Assembly (NCBI GenBank): GCA_026874595.1
Contig: CM049318.1
Location: 50,558,750 to 50,622,749 of the forward strand
DNA from: Sipunculus nudus
Lineage: Eukaryota; Annelida; Sipuncula; Golfingiida; Sipunculidae
Length of the DNA: 64,000 bases
Reading direction: 5' to 3'
A model generated the notes under the pieces. It made no database searches and was not told where the DNA came from. It worked only from the letters and a program-made list of their open reading frames with translations. Positions 44,360 through 54,560 of the stretch are shown here, one piece after another. Made by a program: the position numbers and the translations under genes. Every line of letters starts with the position of its first letter. Within the stretch, counting starts at the first letter, position 1.

Positions 44360-45848
44360 ATGGCTTCACCAGGCACAGGGCGTGACCCAGAAATGACCGG
44401 CAACGTTGTTTTGCCAAAAACCACCAGTAACACGGCAAGTGTTGCGTATAAGTTGGCGCCATTCCACAGTTTCAGTGGAAATGAACTTGGGGATCCACGT
44501 CACGAAAAGACGCCGTCAAAACTGAACAGCAATCACAGAAACACGGCAGATAACACAAGCTATGATACTTGCGATCATGCTGAAAGCCCGAGAAGATCAA
44601 GAGGAAATCATGATAGCTCAAAGAACAAGGAGTGGTCCTCCAGCACTTCTAGTTCTAGAAGTCATTCTAGCAGAAGCTCAGGGAGCAGCAGCAGCAGTTC
44701 ACGTAAGAGCAGTAGTGAAAAGTCATGGGAAAAAAGTTTGAGGTCCATGCAAGAGCAACTAAACAGCATCACTACCAGCCTGGCTCACGTGACCCCCATT
44801 GTCACGGAGCTAAAAGCAGCGTACGATAACGCACTGACTGAGCAAAACCATGACACTAATGATCTGGGATGTAGGTCACCCGAACTAAGTGATGGAGAGA
44901 TTGAGGAAAGCGATACCAGGGAACAGGTTTCTCTGTTTTCACATCTGGTGCCGACCAACCCGTTACCCATGCATAGTCATGAGGACGATGACCACCAGGG
45001 GCCAGGGCCTTCCCCCATGCATCTTAATGGGCCAGCTGACCCAGTGACCTCAGGCGTCGGAGGCCAAAACAATAACAGACAAGATGGCGGCACTGACAGC
45101 TCGCGGTTTGACAATGATAGTTTGGCAAAACTCGCTAATAAACCAGAACCGGACGGCCCTGAAATTGATCCCAAGCTTGCAGCAGCGGTCACGGATCTGC
45201 TACAGCTTGGTATGAACCAAACCCAGAAAAGCACGAAGCTTGAAAATATCAAGAGGCCCGCCAACTGCACCAGACTGGACGTCGTCTCGGTAAATCCTGG
45301 ACTGTTTCAGACCTTCTCTAAAGAAGCCAAACAGATGACATAATGTTACAGAAAATTCAGAAGTCTTTTCTGAAAGGCTTGACCCTACTGGTTCGTCTCA
45401 AAAATGACATCGGGAAGGCAGATAAGGAACAAATCGCAGAGAGCCTAGATGAAGCCATCGCTCTCATAGCAGACGGCTCTCATGAGCTGGACTTGAGGAG
45501 ACGCGTGCTCCTTAAACCGGGACTTAAACCGCAGTTCAAGTCGCCCACCAGTGAGAAACAACCAGTCACTAATTTGCTGTTTGGTGAGGACTTGGACAAA
45601 ACTGTGGACGAACTCAACAAGTCACATAAAGTGACAGCAACTGTGACATGAGCAAACGGAAATTCGGCCAAAGCCAGGACCCTCCAATTTTCAAGTTTCC
45701 TTTTTTAGGGCGACCACCAGCGCACGGGGGCAGAGTACCCAGCCAAAGCAGCTACAGGGGCCGACCAAACCACAACAAACACAAGTTCCAACAAGGCCCT
45801 CGCCCCCAGCCGAAAGGCCAAAAGGGCTACCAGTCATTCAGCCGTTAA
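44360..45848 (+). CDS. DIRS element: gag in three overlapping frames
   Basis: ORF 44360-45343 (ATG MASPGTGRDPEMTG) has a long Ser/Arg-rich tract, a predicted helix (MQEQLNSITTSLAHV), an acidic region and ends KEAKQMT. The capsid-like helix LQKIQKSFLKGLTLLVRLKN then continues in ORF 45343-45651 (overlap TAATG). The basic C-terminus KRKFGQSQDPPIFKF... (RGRPNHNKHKFQQGPRPQ) lies in ORF 45648-45848 (overlap ATGA). The simplest reading is one Gag of about 490 residues with two single-base frameshifts, the first in the A-run near 45328. A re-initiation arrangement cannot be excluded. Gag packages the element RNA. No zinc knuckle is visible. Confidence 0.75.
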
Positions 45849-45862
45849 ATGACAGTGATCAC

Positions 45863-47793
45863 GTGAGCTACACTCCATGTGATTTGCTAGACACGGGGTT
45901 AGAACATACTGATTTTATGGCTGGCAATATTAGAAATCATTTTACAGAATGGCAAAAAATCACTTCGGATGTAAATGTTCTGATTATAGTAACAGGCTAT
46001 AAAATTGAATTTGATTCTTTGCCTACTCAAAAATTTGTACCAAATGGATGCAGGTTTAGTGATTCAGAAAAAGACATAGTTAAAGCTGAAATTTTGAAAC
46101 TTAAAGGAAAGGGGGTGATTGTATCATCACAAGATGAGCCGGGACAATTTGTCTCATCTATTTTTCTGCGGCCGAAAAAAGATGGCAATTTCAGAATGAT
46201 TCTTAATTTAAAGAAACTAAATCATCATATTCAATATCAACATTTTAAAATGGATACTTTACAATCTTGTTTGAACTTAATTTCACCATCATGTTTTATG
46301 GGATCTGTTGATTTGACTGACCCATACTATTCTGTTGCCATTCACAAAGACAGTCAAAAATATCTGAAATTCAAATTTAATGGAAAGCTTTATTGCTTTA
46401 CTGCTATGCCCAATGGGTTGTCCCCAGCACCAAGAATCTGGACCTTGCTTCTTAAACCAGTGTTTGCACATCTTCGGGGACAAGGGCACATGTCAAGTGG
46501 ATACTTAGATGACTTTTTTCTGGCAGGTGTCACGTGGCATCAATGTCAAGAAAATATTCAGGAAACCTTGAACTTATTGAGGAAATTAGGTTTTTACATA
46601 AACACAAAGAAATCAGTCACTAACCCTACACAGAATATTAAACATTTGGGATTTGTTTTGGACTCTGTTACCATGACAGTGGCTGTGAATAATGAGAAAA
46701 TTCGCAAAATTAAAAAACTGGGCACAAAATTGATTAACTCCCAAAGCTGCCAGATTAGGGAAGCAGCAACATTAGTTGGAGTTATGGTGAGCTGCCTGCC
46801 AGGTGTCCGTTATGGGAAGCTGTATTACCGAAATCTTGAGATAGATAAAATACTTGCCCTAAAGAAAAATCATGGCAATTTTGATGCTTCAATGAAAATG
46901 TCACACAAGGCAAAACAAGACATAGTTTGGTGGATTACTAAGGCTCATGCTAACAAACAATCCATAGCAGAAAGTAACGCCACTATTATTCTACAAACTG
47001 ATGCCTCTAACAAGGGCTATGGAGCATTCAGAGAGACCACCGAATCCACAGGTGGCAGATGGGCTGCTGGTGACCTCTTCCAGCATATTAATTATCTGGA
47101 GCTAAGGGGAGCCTTGTTAGGCCTCCAGGCATTGTGTAATGACTTGACAGATACACACATTCTTCTGAAATTAGACAATATGACTGCAGTATGTTATATA
47201 AACAATATGGGAGGTAGTCATAGCTTGAGCTGTAACCAGGTAGCAAAAGATATTTGGCAGTGGAGCATTCCCAGAAATAACTGGCTCAGTGCCACTCATA
47301 TTGCAGATGTTACTAATGTAGAGGCAGATAAAGCCAGCAGGAAATTTAATGATAGGACAGAATGGCAGCTCCTACCAGAAGTGTATAATAACGTTGTGCA
47401 GCGTTTTTGCCAACCTGTGATTGATATGTTCGCATCTAGGATTAATCACCAAATGGTTCCATTCGTTTCTTGGCGCCTGACCCAGAAGCCATTGCCGTTA
47501 ATGCATTCACTTTGAACTGGAACCTGTATGACCTGATATACATGTTCCCTCCTTTCAGTCTGTTGGGGCGCGTATTGAGGAAGCTGCAAGAGGACCAGGC
47601 AACAGCCATAGTGATAGTGCCACACTGGCCAACACAAACCTGGTACCCCTTACTGCTGAGAATGATGACAGCGCCACCTATGCTGCTTCCCAGGAAAAAA
47701 CACCTGCTGAGGCTGCCATCAGATCCCACGGTCTTACATCCTCTGTGGGCCAAAATCAGGATAATGGCCTGCTTGTTATCAGGGAAAAACTAA
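45863..47793 (+). CDS. DIRS element: reverse transcriptase, RNase H and Dam-like domain
   Basis: The main ORF (to 47515) has RT palm block SVDLTDPYYSV (catalytic Asp about residue 150), NGLSPAPRIW, active site GYLDDFFLAG (YLDD, residues 214-217), and RNase H with all four acidic positions: TDAS (380), LELRGA (413), KLDNMTA (438) and VEADKAS (489). FASRINHQ then begins the Dam-methylase-like tail typical of DIRS. That tail continues only in the next frame (47470-47793: DPEAIAVNAFTLNW, IVPHWPTQTWYPLL), so there is one frameshift near 47470. The tail overlaps the start of the YR ORF by about 49 bases. No clear ATG starts the ORF; the frame is open upstream to about 45830. Confidence 0.93.
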
Positions 47794-48752
47794 AAGCTCA
47801 AGGAGTCTCACCTAGAGTCCAAGAGATAATTGCTAAATCATGGTGCACAGGATCTACAAAACAGTATAATGTTTACCTGCAAAAATGGATGAATTTTGCG
47901 TCTACTCATAGCATTGATGCATGTTTTCCCACAACGTCGCAAATTTTAAATTTCTTCGCGGAACTATACGACTCTGGTTTAAGCTATTCAGCCTTAAACA
48001 CTGCACGTTCAGCCCTGTCGACAGTCACTACTCTAAAAGGGGAGCCCTTTACAGTTGGTGACCATCCATTAATACGCAGGTTCATTAAAGCAGTCTTTCA
48101 AACCAGACCTAGCCTACCAAAGTATACTTCTACATGGAGTGCAAAAACAGTTTTGGAATATCTAAAAAAGTTGTCGCCAGCAAATAAACTCTCTCTCAAA
48201 CAACTCACTTTGAAATTAGTAACTTTGTGTCTATTAGTCACTGGGGCAAGATGTCAGTCAATTCACTTAATGGACACAGATCATATGACTACAGGGAAAT
48301 TGTCATATAAATTTCATATAATGCAGCTGGTAAAACAGTCCAGACCTGGTCATGCTCAGCCAGAGCTTGTGCTCCCAGCCTTCCCAGTGGACAGGAGACT
48401 CTGTGTAGTTACTTATATGAAAGAATATTTGAGTAGGACTAGAGAAGTTAGATCAGATAGTAGATTGTTTATTAGTTGGTGTAAACCCCATAAGGGTGTT
48501 ACAAGTAGTACTATTGCGCGTTGGACTAAACATGTCTTACAGGCAGCTGGAATAGACAGTTCTGTATTCACAGCGCACAGCACACGTGCTGCTGCAACTA
48601 GTGCAGCTCACAAATTTAATATCCCAATAGATATAATTTTGAAAGCCGCAGGCTGGTCTAATGACAGCACTTTTTGTAAGTTTTATAATAAACCAGTCGT
48701 AAATGACACAAGTTTCGGTAATGCAATTTTAAACTCTGCTGTCGATAAATAA
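47745..48752 (+). CDS. DIRS element: tyrosine recombinase, intact
   Basis: An uninterrupted 335-codon ORF. The N-terminal SAM-like domain (STKQYNVYLQKWMNFA) binds the element ends. The catalytic domain has Arg169 (VTGARCQSIHLM), His278-x-x-Arg281 (FTAHSTRAAATS), Trp304 and the nucleophile Tyr314 (FCKFYNKP). The HSTRAAATSAA box is the DIRS type, unlike GHSFRIGAA of the Ngaro-type copies here. It inserts the closed-circle cDNA through a short overlap. All catalytic residues are present, so it could be functional. It overlaps the pol tail. Confidence 0.95.
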   Translation: MGQNQDNGLLVIREKLKAQGVSPRVQEIIAKSWCTGSTKQYNVYLQKWMNFASTHSIDACFPTTSQILNFFAELYDSGLSYSALNTARSALSTVTTLKGEPFTVGDHPLIRRFIKAVFQTRPSLPKYTSTWSAKTVLEYLKKLSPANKLSLKQLTLKLVTLCLLVTGARCQSIHLMDTDHMTTGKLSYKFHIMQLVKQSRPGHAQPELVLPAFPVDRRLCVVTYMKEYLSRTREVRSDSRLFISWCKPHKGVTSSTIARWTKHVLQAAGIDSSVFTAHSTRAAATSAAHKFNIPIDIILKAAGWSNDSTFCKFYNKPVVNDTSFGNAILNSAVDK

Positions 48753-49033
48753 AGAGGGATATGCGTACCCCTAATTCAAAATGACAGTATACTCTATGAT
48801 AATAATCCATACAATGATTTCACATGTATATAAATATGCATCATTTTCATAATAGTAGAGGATATATATTTTTTATTACGCTCAGCTATAGAGATGTATG
48901 TTTACATATACATGGTCAATATGTGTAGATATCTTCACCTAAAGTGAATTGGAGACTTGAATAAATTGTATTAGTTTCAAGTAATGGCTTGTTACTTATT
49001 CATGTACTGATTCCGATCCATGTTGTGTTAAAG
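48753..49033. other. DIRS 3' untranslated region
   Basis: AT-rich, no ORF. An AATAAA occurs at about 48959. Unlike the Ngaro-type copies it has no hairpin array. Confidence 0.6.
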
Positions 49034-49156
49034 TCTCGCGGGATCCATCATGCTGTATGATAAGGTAGAATTAAAAAATTAAACGAGACTTACCTTAGTA
49101 AGGTGAAGTTTGATTGTGATTCTACCTTATCATATTGAGCATGATGAGATCAAGCG
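49034..49156. repeat. DIRS internal complementary region (ICR)
   Basis: The left half (49034-49072) is complementary to the first 39 bases of the left ITR. The right half (49069-49156) is perfectly complementary to the last 88 bases of the element (49238-49325). The two halves share AATT at 49069-49072. In DIRS-1 this region is the template that lets RT fuse the two ends and make a circle, and this ICR has exactly that logic. Confidence 0.95.
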
Positions 49157-49209
49157 CCCACCCCTTCCCTCCCCTTTTATTTTTCCACATGGACCGTCAT
49201 GTTAAAGAA

Positions 49210-49325
49210 TGATGCTTCCAGTGCGCATGCGCAATCTCGCTTGATCTCATCATGCTCAATATGATAAGGTAGAATCACAATCAAACTTCACCTTACTAAG
49301 GTAAGTCTCGTTTAATTTTTTAATT
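49210..49325 (-). repeat. DIRS right inverted terminal repeat
   Basis: Inverted relative to the left ITR: its inner ~66 bases match 44076-44138 with a few changes (GCGCATGCGC conserved). An outer extension of about 47 bases, absent from the left ITR, ends GTCTCGTTTAATTTTTTAATT minus its first base. A longer right repeat is typical of DIRS elements. Confidence 0.92.
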
Positions 49326-49600
49326 ACTCTATAAGACCAGTCATAGTACTTTATGCAGAATATCCAGAACTTTACCTGTATGAGTACTATTATTACATCC
49401 TTGTTTCTGATTTGGAAGCAAGCTAGGCTTCCCCTTCCCGGGTCCCCTGGGGTCAGCTAATCCAGTGACGTGGATAGACATGTGATCAGTCACCTGACGC
49501 ACAACCCCAGCTGGCAAGACCATATCTCCATTCCTTTAATTTATATCCCGCTAGCTAATGGTCAACATCAACTGAAAATTCCTCCACTACCCTGCCACCA
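49326..49600 (+). repeat. Split direct repeat A2 of Ngaro copy 2
   Basis: Resumes directly at the DIRS right end with ACTCTATAAGACCAGTCATA, matching A1 at 36620. It carries a ~20-bp insertion (around 49505-49525) and several substitutions relative to A1. Confidence 0.85.
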
Positions 49601-49631
49601 CCCTCGCTCCCAGGTCAGTTTCAGGAGTTTT

Positions 49632-50195
49632 ATATACATTGCATTCTTTAATCCCCACCAGCGCCTTATTTTAATTCAAATTGTATATATAATTAACACA
49701 AGGTTTTTCAAACTGGGATATCAGAGTACACTTCTTTTATTAATGTCATGCCTGTAATTTTCTGTGAATATGTTGCTTTTAAGACATCTATCACTTTGTA
49801 CAGCTAGGTAGATAGTGCACACATTGCTACCCTCTATCGGTTTAGGTATCCGCTATTTCTATAGTTCACCTTGTATGATTCTATATTTTATTTAAATCAT
49901 GGGTAAATTATACAGATTATTCTAGAATTCAGACAGCATTCAAAGATTATTCATAATATCCAGTAGTATTTACACTTAATTCCTAAATCTCATTCTTAGA
50001 TCAGAAATAGTCATTCCTATTGTACTTCAGAGTTCACTACCAAGGTTTCTCTTTTCTGGGATATTTGTTAACATATCATTAGTGTGTTATCTTTTATTCT
50101 GTGTTTTGATGTCTGTATAATAAATTGTTTCTTTCGTCGTAATAATAAAAAACATATAATCATCTATCATGTGTTGTTGTTCTGCATGTGTCTGC
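49632..50195 (+). repeat. Split direct repeat B2 of Ngaro copy 2
   Basis: Right terminal repeat; see B1. Ends near CATGTGTCTGCATAA, after which similarity to B1 cannot continue because B1 is interrupted there. A 15-base C-run at 50227 lies outside. Confidence 0.9.
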
Positions 50196-50345
50196 ATAAA
50201 AAAGATATGTCAGGCAGACCACTGTATATAAATTCCCCCCCCCCCCCCCCAAAAAAAGATGCCATGAGGGTCACTGTGTTTTGTATGGACATTAACACAC
50301 TAACACTAGCTAACATTACTGCTCTGTGAATTTTGTCTGGACAGG

Positions 50346-50983
50346 ATGTCTGCCAGGGAGAGACGGGCTAAGAGGTTGCCTGCTCATTATGCAGATTCGC
50401 ATACGCCACCAGCAAAACGAGGTTGCTTGTCTGGGCACCCGCCTTGAACTCCGGTACGAGTCCTGTCTTTGTCAAGGACCCCATACCACCATGATCAGCC
50501 ACAGGATCAGGAAACTTCATCCAGTGGTGCTACTACAGCGGCATTGAACCAACTCATGACGTCTGTTGCTGACCTTCAGAAGGAAGTAGAAGCCCAGATC
50601 AGAGGAACAACAGTCCCCAAAACAAGGAATAACAGCCGCAAAAACAGGTTTTCATCAGCAGAGGAGAGCGCCAATGATGACAGTGACCATGAACTCTTAG
50701 ATGAGATAACCCACAGCATTGAGATACCCAAAGATGCTGTTACAGCAATGACAGGTGAGGAAACACACAGACCAGGTGTAAATGCTCAAAGTTCTGATAG
50801 TACTCAAGTTCTGATAGGGGACGGGATCATGTTTCACTCAGCTCGTCAGTAGCTAGGTCAGTAAGGGAGGTTATCTGGGCAGATAGGTTTTAAGAGCTTA
50901 GGACACTCATCAGCACAGAAAAACAGGATGATGGGTACTACCTTGAATGTGGGGGTTCAGATACTGACAGGGATACTGTACAA
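50346..50983 (+). pseudogene. Ngaro-type copy 3: gag, 5' part
   Basis: ATG 50346 directly follows CAGG (acceptor-like) and starts an Arg-rich segment MSARERRAKRLPAHYADSHT. After a frameshift near 50450 the ORF 50469-50852 supplies the central linker with a heptad-like TTAALNQLMTSVADLQKEVE. The frame then continues (GGSDTDRDTVQ) to the TTAA transposon at 50984. The second half of gag is at 53629. It is the structural protein of a YR retrotransposon, inactivated by frameshift and insertion. Confidence 0.65.
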
Positions 50984-53628
50984 TTAAGGTCTAATCATCA
51001 TCAAAAATCATGAAAATTACATTTTTCTGAAAAACATCTGGTTTTATAGATGTTTGCTATATCTATCTTTTCACAAAAACACGTTCCTGGGGTTATATTG
51101 TATCAATTAGAAAAATAAGTATTTTAATTCAGATGTCAACCCCACGTGGGGTGCAAACAGGACCAACTGGTGTCAGCTCGGCGAGAGTTGGCAGCATGTA
51201 AGTTGCTTATTGGTTAACCATGCACTCGTGATATTAGGCAAATTTTTGATTGACAGGCATGGGGAAGCCGCAGTCAGTCAGCCGGGAAAGAGCTTATCTT
51301 TATTACCGGCACTTACTTATTGGCACTAATTGATACAAACTCGTCCCCCCTATACGCCTAACCCTGAAGTAAACTGTACATCGTACTCCTCCAGTCGCCA
51401 AATAATGTCTATGTCACTGCCCTAAAATATGTTAGTGTCACCCAATAAGGGTCCTAGCACCAAGAATATACCCAAAAATATGAATTTTCCGATTGTTAAT
51501 TCTGTAAAATTGACCCTGTTATACACTATAACATTTTCTCCCAGGGTCCATAATTACATCGCCAAAACCATTACCGAATACATCGTTCCTTCTTCTATAA
51601 TTTACACTATCTTCAAACTGAACGTCATGGGTCGAAGAAAATAGAGTAGATTGAGCGAAGATAAAATTCGCTATTTGAAGGAGAATCAGTCACATACTGC
51701 TGATCACAAGGTTCTCGTGTCGTTAGTGGAGGATGAAGATAATTTTGTGAGAGGACGAGGGCACCAAGTTACACCACCACGTCACCTGCTAACAAATTTT
51801 GCGAAGTGAACCGCGCCGGAGTCTTAGCTATGAGAGCGATCGGTAAAGGAAGAGCAGCCGCAGCACGATTTAGCGCGTATATGACTGGTGTAAATAATCT
51901 AATGAGAGAGAGAGATATGTGTTGCTGCTAGCTATGTAGTGTCTCATATATAATTTTGAGAGGGAGAGACAAGCTGTTAATTGGATTAGGGTATATGGTG
52001 GTCTGAAAGAGAGTGCAGAGTAAACAGAGTGATCGTTCTTATCAGTCACTTCACACCTGACGCTAGTCCGCCACGTACGGACTCCATTTATCTGTGATAC
52101 GGAATCCGACCGTCTGGCGGTGAGAGTTCACCCTGCCGTTCACAGAAGGACCTGTAACATGAATTACCACTGCTTGTTGTGCGATAGAGAAACAATCTTG
52201 TATTTATATATAGAAATAAACTTTTTATGTATCAAATTAAATCGATATATCACCTTTATGTGCGCCTGTAAATGTTTTTTTATCCTTTGAACTGCCGGGG
52301 TTCAGATGTTGCATGCCAACTGGACACCACCGGAAAAGGAATCCTATGCAAATTAGGTGGGCAATCTATGCAAAAGATGAATTCAGGGGGGCTTTTCCCA
52401 GGAATGCCAGTGCCGCGCACTAGGATAGACCATATTTTCAAGCATCCTTCCCATCATACATCGCTTGTTGTCAATGATGCTAAATTCCTATTGGTTGTTC
52501 CAACCGGAAAGCGCCATCGGCCAGACGGAGACGATGTAATATCTGACTTGATCCAGAGTAAGTGCCCATACTCTATTATTGCTGATCATCCAGCAAAAGT
52601 TTTGGTCCCAACGGAGTCTAAGCATCTGTAACAATTATAATATGTGGGGTTCGTTTGGTGTCCTCACGCTTTACAAGGCATACACGTGTCTGTGGGTCTG
52701 TACGGATCCGTACAAACTTAGATAGTATAGACTCTCCCCGCCAGAGGCTGCAGCGCTTGTATTGTTTACTATATATGTCAGCGCTGCAAGACTGCAGCAA
52801 ACCTGACGCGTGCCCCGGCACGGTAGCCCATGACCTGATTACCGATGACCGACCCCTTGGACCAGTAAGCTCCGCCTACTTTAGTTTGACAGTTCTCCAG
52901 TTGTCATGATGCCTAATAAAATCCTTTTTTTTTAACATTGATAAACCATTAAATTTTATAATTTATATAATGAAACCGATTCTCATCCAAACATTAAGTG
53001 AAAAAATACAACTGTCACTTGCGCTTATATCCCTGTTTTCCACTCAAAACGAAATTTCTCTTCCCAAACAGTTTTTGGCCGTTTTCTCAAAACAGTATTT
53101 CAGGAGACTGTACGGTCTTCAGAGCGATATTTCTCAAAAACCATCGAATGTAGAGTCTTCAAATTTTGCATATAGGTAAATCAACAAGTATTCTAAAATG
53201 CGTTTTTTCTTTTTCCTATATCGTTTTCAGTGTAGTAGAAATACGTTATTAAAACGAAATAAGTATTGTTAACATCACACATTTTTTTAAAATTTAAAAT
53301 TCATTATGAAAAAAGACAATAAATATATAACAAAAAAAAAGCCTGGAGATATTTGTATGTAGTTTCAAATGATACTATTTCCACATACATACCCCATGCC
53401 AATTTTGAGATATATCCAATTAAAAAATAATAATTTTAAATCATTTCAAGTTTTAAATTTTCAAAGTGGAAAAAGTTACACTTTTTATTTATATCTCATC
53501 TGATAGAGAATATTCTAAGGATCCTAAACATATATAAATATATATACATCACTGTGTCTAAAATTATTATTAATATGAATTCTAAAGCTAAATTAAACCA
53601 AGGTTGTTTGACGATGATTAGACCTTAA
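50984..53628. mobile_element. TTAA-flanked DNA transposon (2.6 kb)
   Basis: TTAA is duplicated at both edges (50984-50987 and 53625-53628). The ends are inverted repeats starting GGTCTAATCATC, then (A/G)TCAAA, about 18-20 bp. TTAA duplication occurs in piggyBac and Kolobok; the GG start fits Kolobok better than piggyBac (usually CCC). It splits copy 3 gag, and excision with one TTAA rejoins the gag frame. No transposase is recognised; ORFs inside are small (52272-52631 is the longest). It is a non-autonomous element or one carrying an unknown gene. Confidence 0.82.
52272..52631 (+). CDS. Unidentified ORF inside the TTAA transposon
   Basis: 119 codons, starting MFFYPLNCRGSDVACQLDTT. A stretch PRTRIDHIFKHPSHHTSLVV is followed by KFLLVVPTGKRHRPDGDD. 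No known domain recognised. It is the only ORF above 100 codons in the element, and the flanks (51650-52270) have somewhat higher GC than the ends, so it may be a captured exon or an ORF in decay. Could also be chance. Confidence 0.25.
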   Translation: MFFYPLNCRGSDVACQLDTTGKGILCKLGGQSMQKMNSGGLFPGMPVPRTRIDHIFKHPSHHTSLVVNDAKFLLVVPTGKRHRPDGDDVISDLIQSKCPYSIIADHPAKVLVPTESKHL

Positions 53629-54213
53629 GTGGGCAAAAAAGAAATCAGCTCCCATAGCTTCAATTCACCAGTGGACAGATGCATTAATTGTATATACTGC
53701 AGTTTACACGGAAAAACATGCATCTGAGGCACCAAAGCTCATGAAGTACCAGTCAACAGTAAGAAAGATTTCTTCTAAGGGTGGGGATTGGGCTTATTAT
53801 GATAAAGAATTTAGGAAGAGGAGGTCAGAGTACAGGTTAGAATGGGACTTAGTTCATTTGCAGCTTTATTAGGAGGCTAGGATGGTCCATATCAACCCCA
53901 AGCCCAATAATTTCCCTAGACAGCCAAAGCCCAACACCTCACAGAAATTCACCTCTCTGAAATTCCCATCAGCAAACCCAGTATTTGACCACCAGAGTCG
54001 TAACTCTCTTAAGAGGGGAAAGTCTCAAGGAAAGGGGACTTCAAGTTACCATAGTAAGCAGGAATCTGCCTGTTGGAGATGCAACAAAAGGCAGTTTTGT
54101 GGGGGCTGTAGCTTTCAGCACCTTTGTTCAAAATGTAAAGGACCCCATTCCATGAAAGAATGTTCGTTTCTGGTTGTAGTGCACAAGAAAATCAGCCCTT
54201 TTGTGCCAATATT
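53629..54213 (+). pseudogene. Ngaro-type copy 3: gag, 3' part with zinc motif
   Basis: Resumes right after the TTAA with the conserved capsid-like block: HQWTDALIVYTAVYTEKHAS, then LMKYQSTVRKIS, DWAYYDKEFRKRR and WDLVHLQLY. The C-terminal part (ORF 53882-54217) is Lys/Pro-rich and ends in a Cys/His cluster CWRCNKRQFCGGCSF..HLCSKCKGPHSMKEC, consistent with a zinc-binding nucleic-acid module. A stop near 53870 separates the two. The same module is seen in copy 4. Confidence 0.7.
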
Positions 54214-54560
54214 CTAGAAAATATTCTAACTAAATTGGAGTATGATGCTGACAAAACTGCGTACTTGGCAACAGGTTTTGTAAAAGGTTTTAATTTGCAC
54301 TGCTCCACTCCACCCATGCTTAGCCCCCCAAAGAACCTGAAATCTGCTAACAATCACCCTAATGTCGTCTGGGAAAAACTAAATAAAGAAATGAAAGCTG
54401 GTAGAATTTCAGGCCCCTTCAAACAACCTCCAATAGACAGATAATTATGTTCTCCTTTGGGGGCATGTCCTAAGAAAAAAACAGGCACTTATAGGTTGAT
54501 ACACCACCTGTCATTTCCTGACTTACAGCCATCAGAGTAGTCTATGGATGGTTTATGCAC
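54210..54560 (+). pseudogene. Ngaro-type copy 3: start of RT only
   Basis: RT N-terminal segment (YLATGFVKGFNLHC; VVWEKLNKEMKAGRISGPFK) followed, after a stop, by SPLGACPKKKTGTYRLIHHL. It ends near 54540, before any catalytic block, so pol is truncated. The rest of copy 3 is absent. Confidence 0.8.

Larger units (their letters stand above)
44075..49325 (+). mobile_element. DIRS-type retrotransposon, full structure (5251 bp)
   Basis: Contains a left inverted terminal repeat (44075-44138), gag, RT-RNase H-Dam-like and YR ORFs, an internal complementary region (49034-49156) and a right inverted terminal repeat (49210-49325). No target duplication is visible, as expected for YR integration. Left end AATTCTACC and right end TTTTAATT share AATT, and the ICR contains the fused junction with a single AATT. 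The element is intact in structure. The YR and most of the RT are uninterrupted, but gag and the RT tail carry frameshifts, so autonomy is doubtful. Confidence 0.92.
36618..50195 (+). mobile_element. Ngaro element (copy 2) with split direct repeats and three nested insertions
   Basis: The order A1 (36618) - gag - RT/RNase H - YR - hairpin array - B1 (43500) - A2 (49326) - B2 (49632) is the split-direct-repeat structure that defines Ngaro/PAT-type YR retrotransposons. Three later insertions interrupt it: a hAT-type element (36937-37808), a solo LTR (39693-41069) and a DIRS element (44075-49325). Subtracting these leaves an element of about 6 kb, normal for the group. A1/A2 and B1/B2 have clearly diverged and the ORFs carry many lesions, so it is old. 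The left boundary is the limit of A1/A2 similarity and the right the limit of B1/B2; both are accurate to about 10 bp. Confidence 0.8.

Noticed and set aside
44977-45270. Minus-strand 97-codon hydrophobic ORF
   Set aside because: Shadow of the DIRS gag; hydrophobicity results from reading its Ser/Pro/Gly-rich coding strand backwards.
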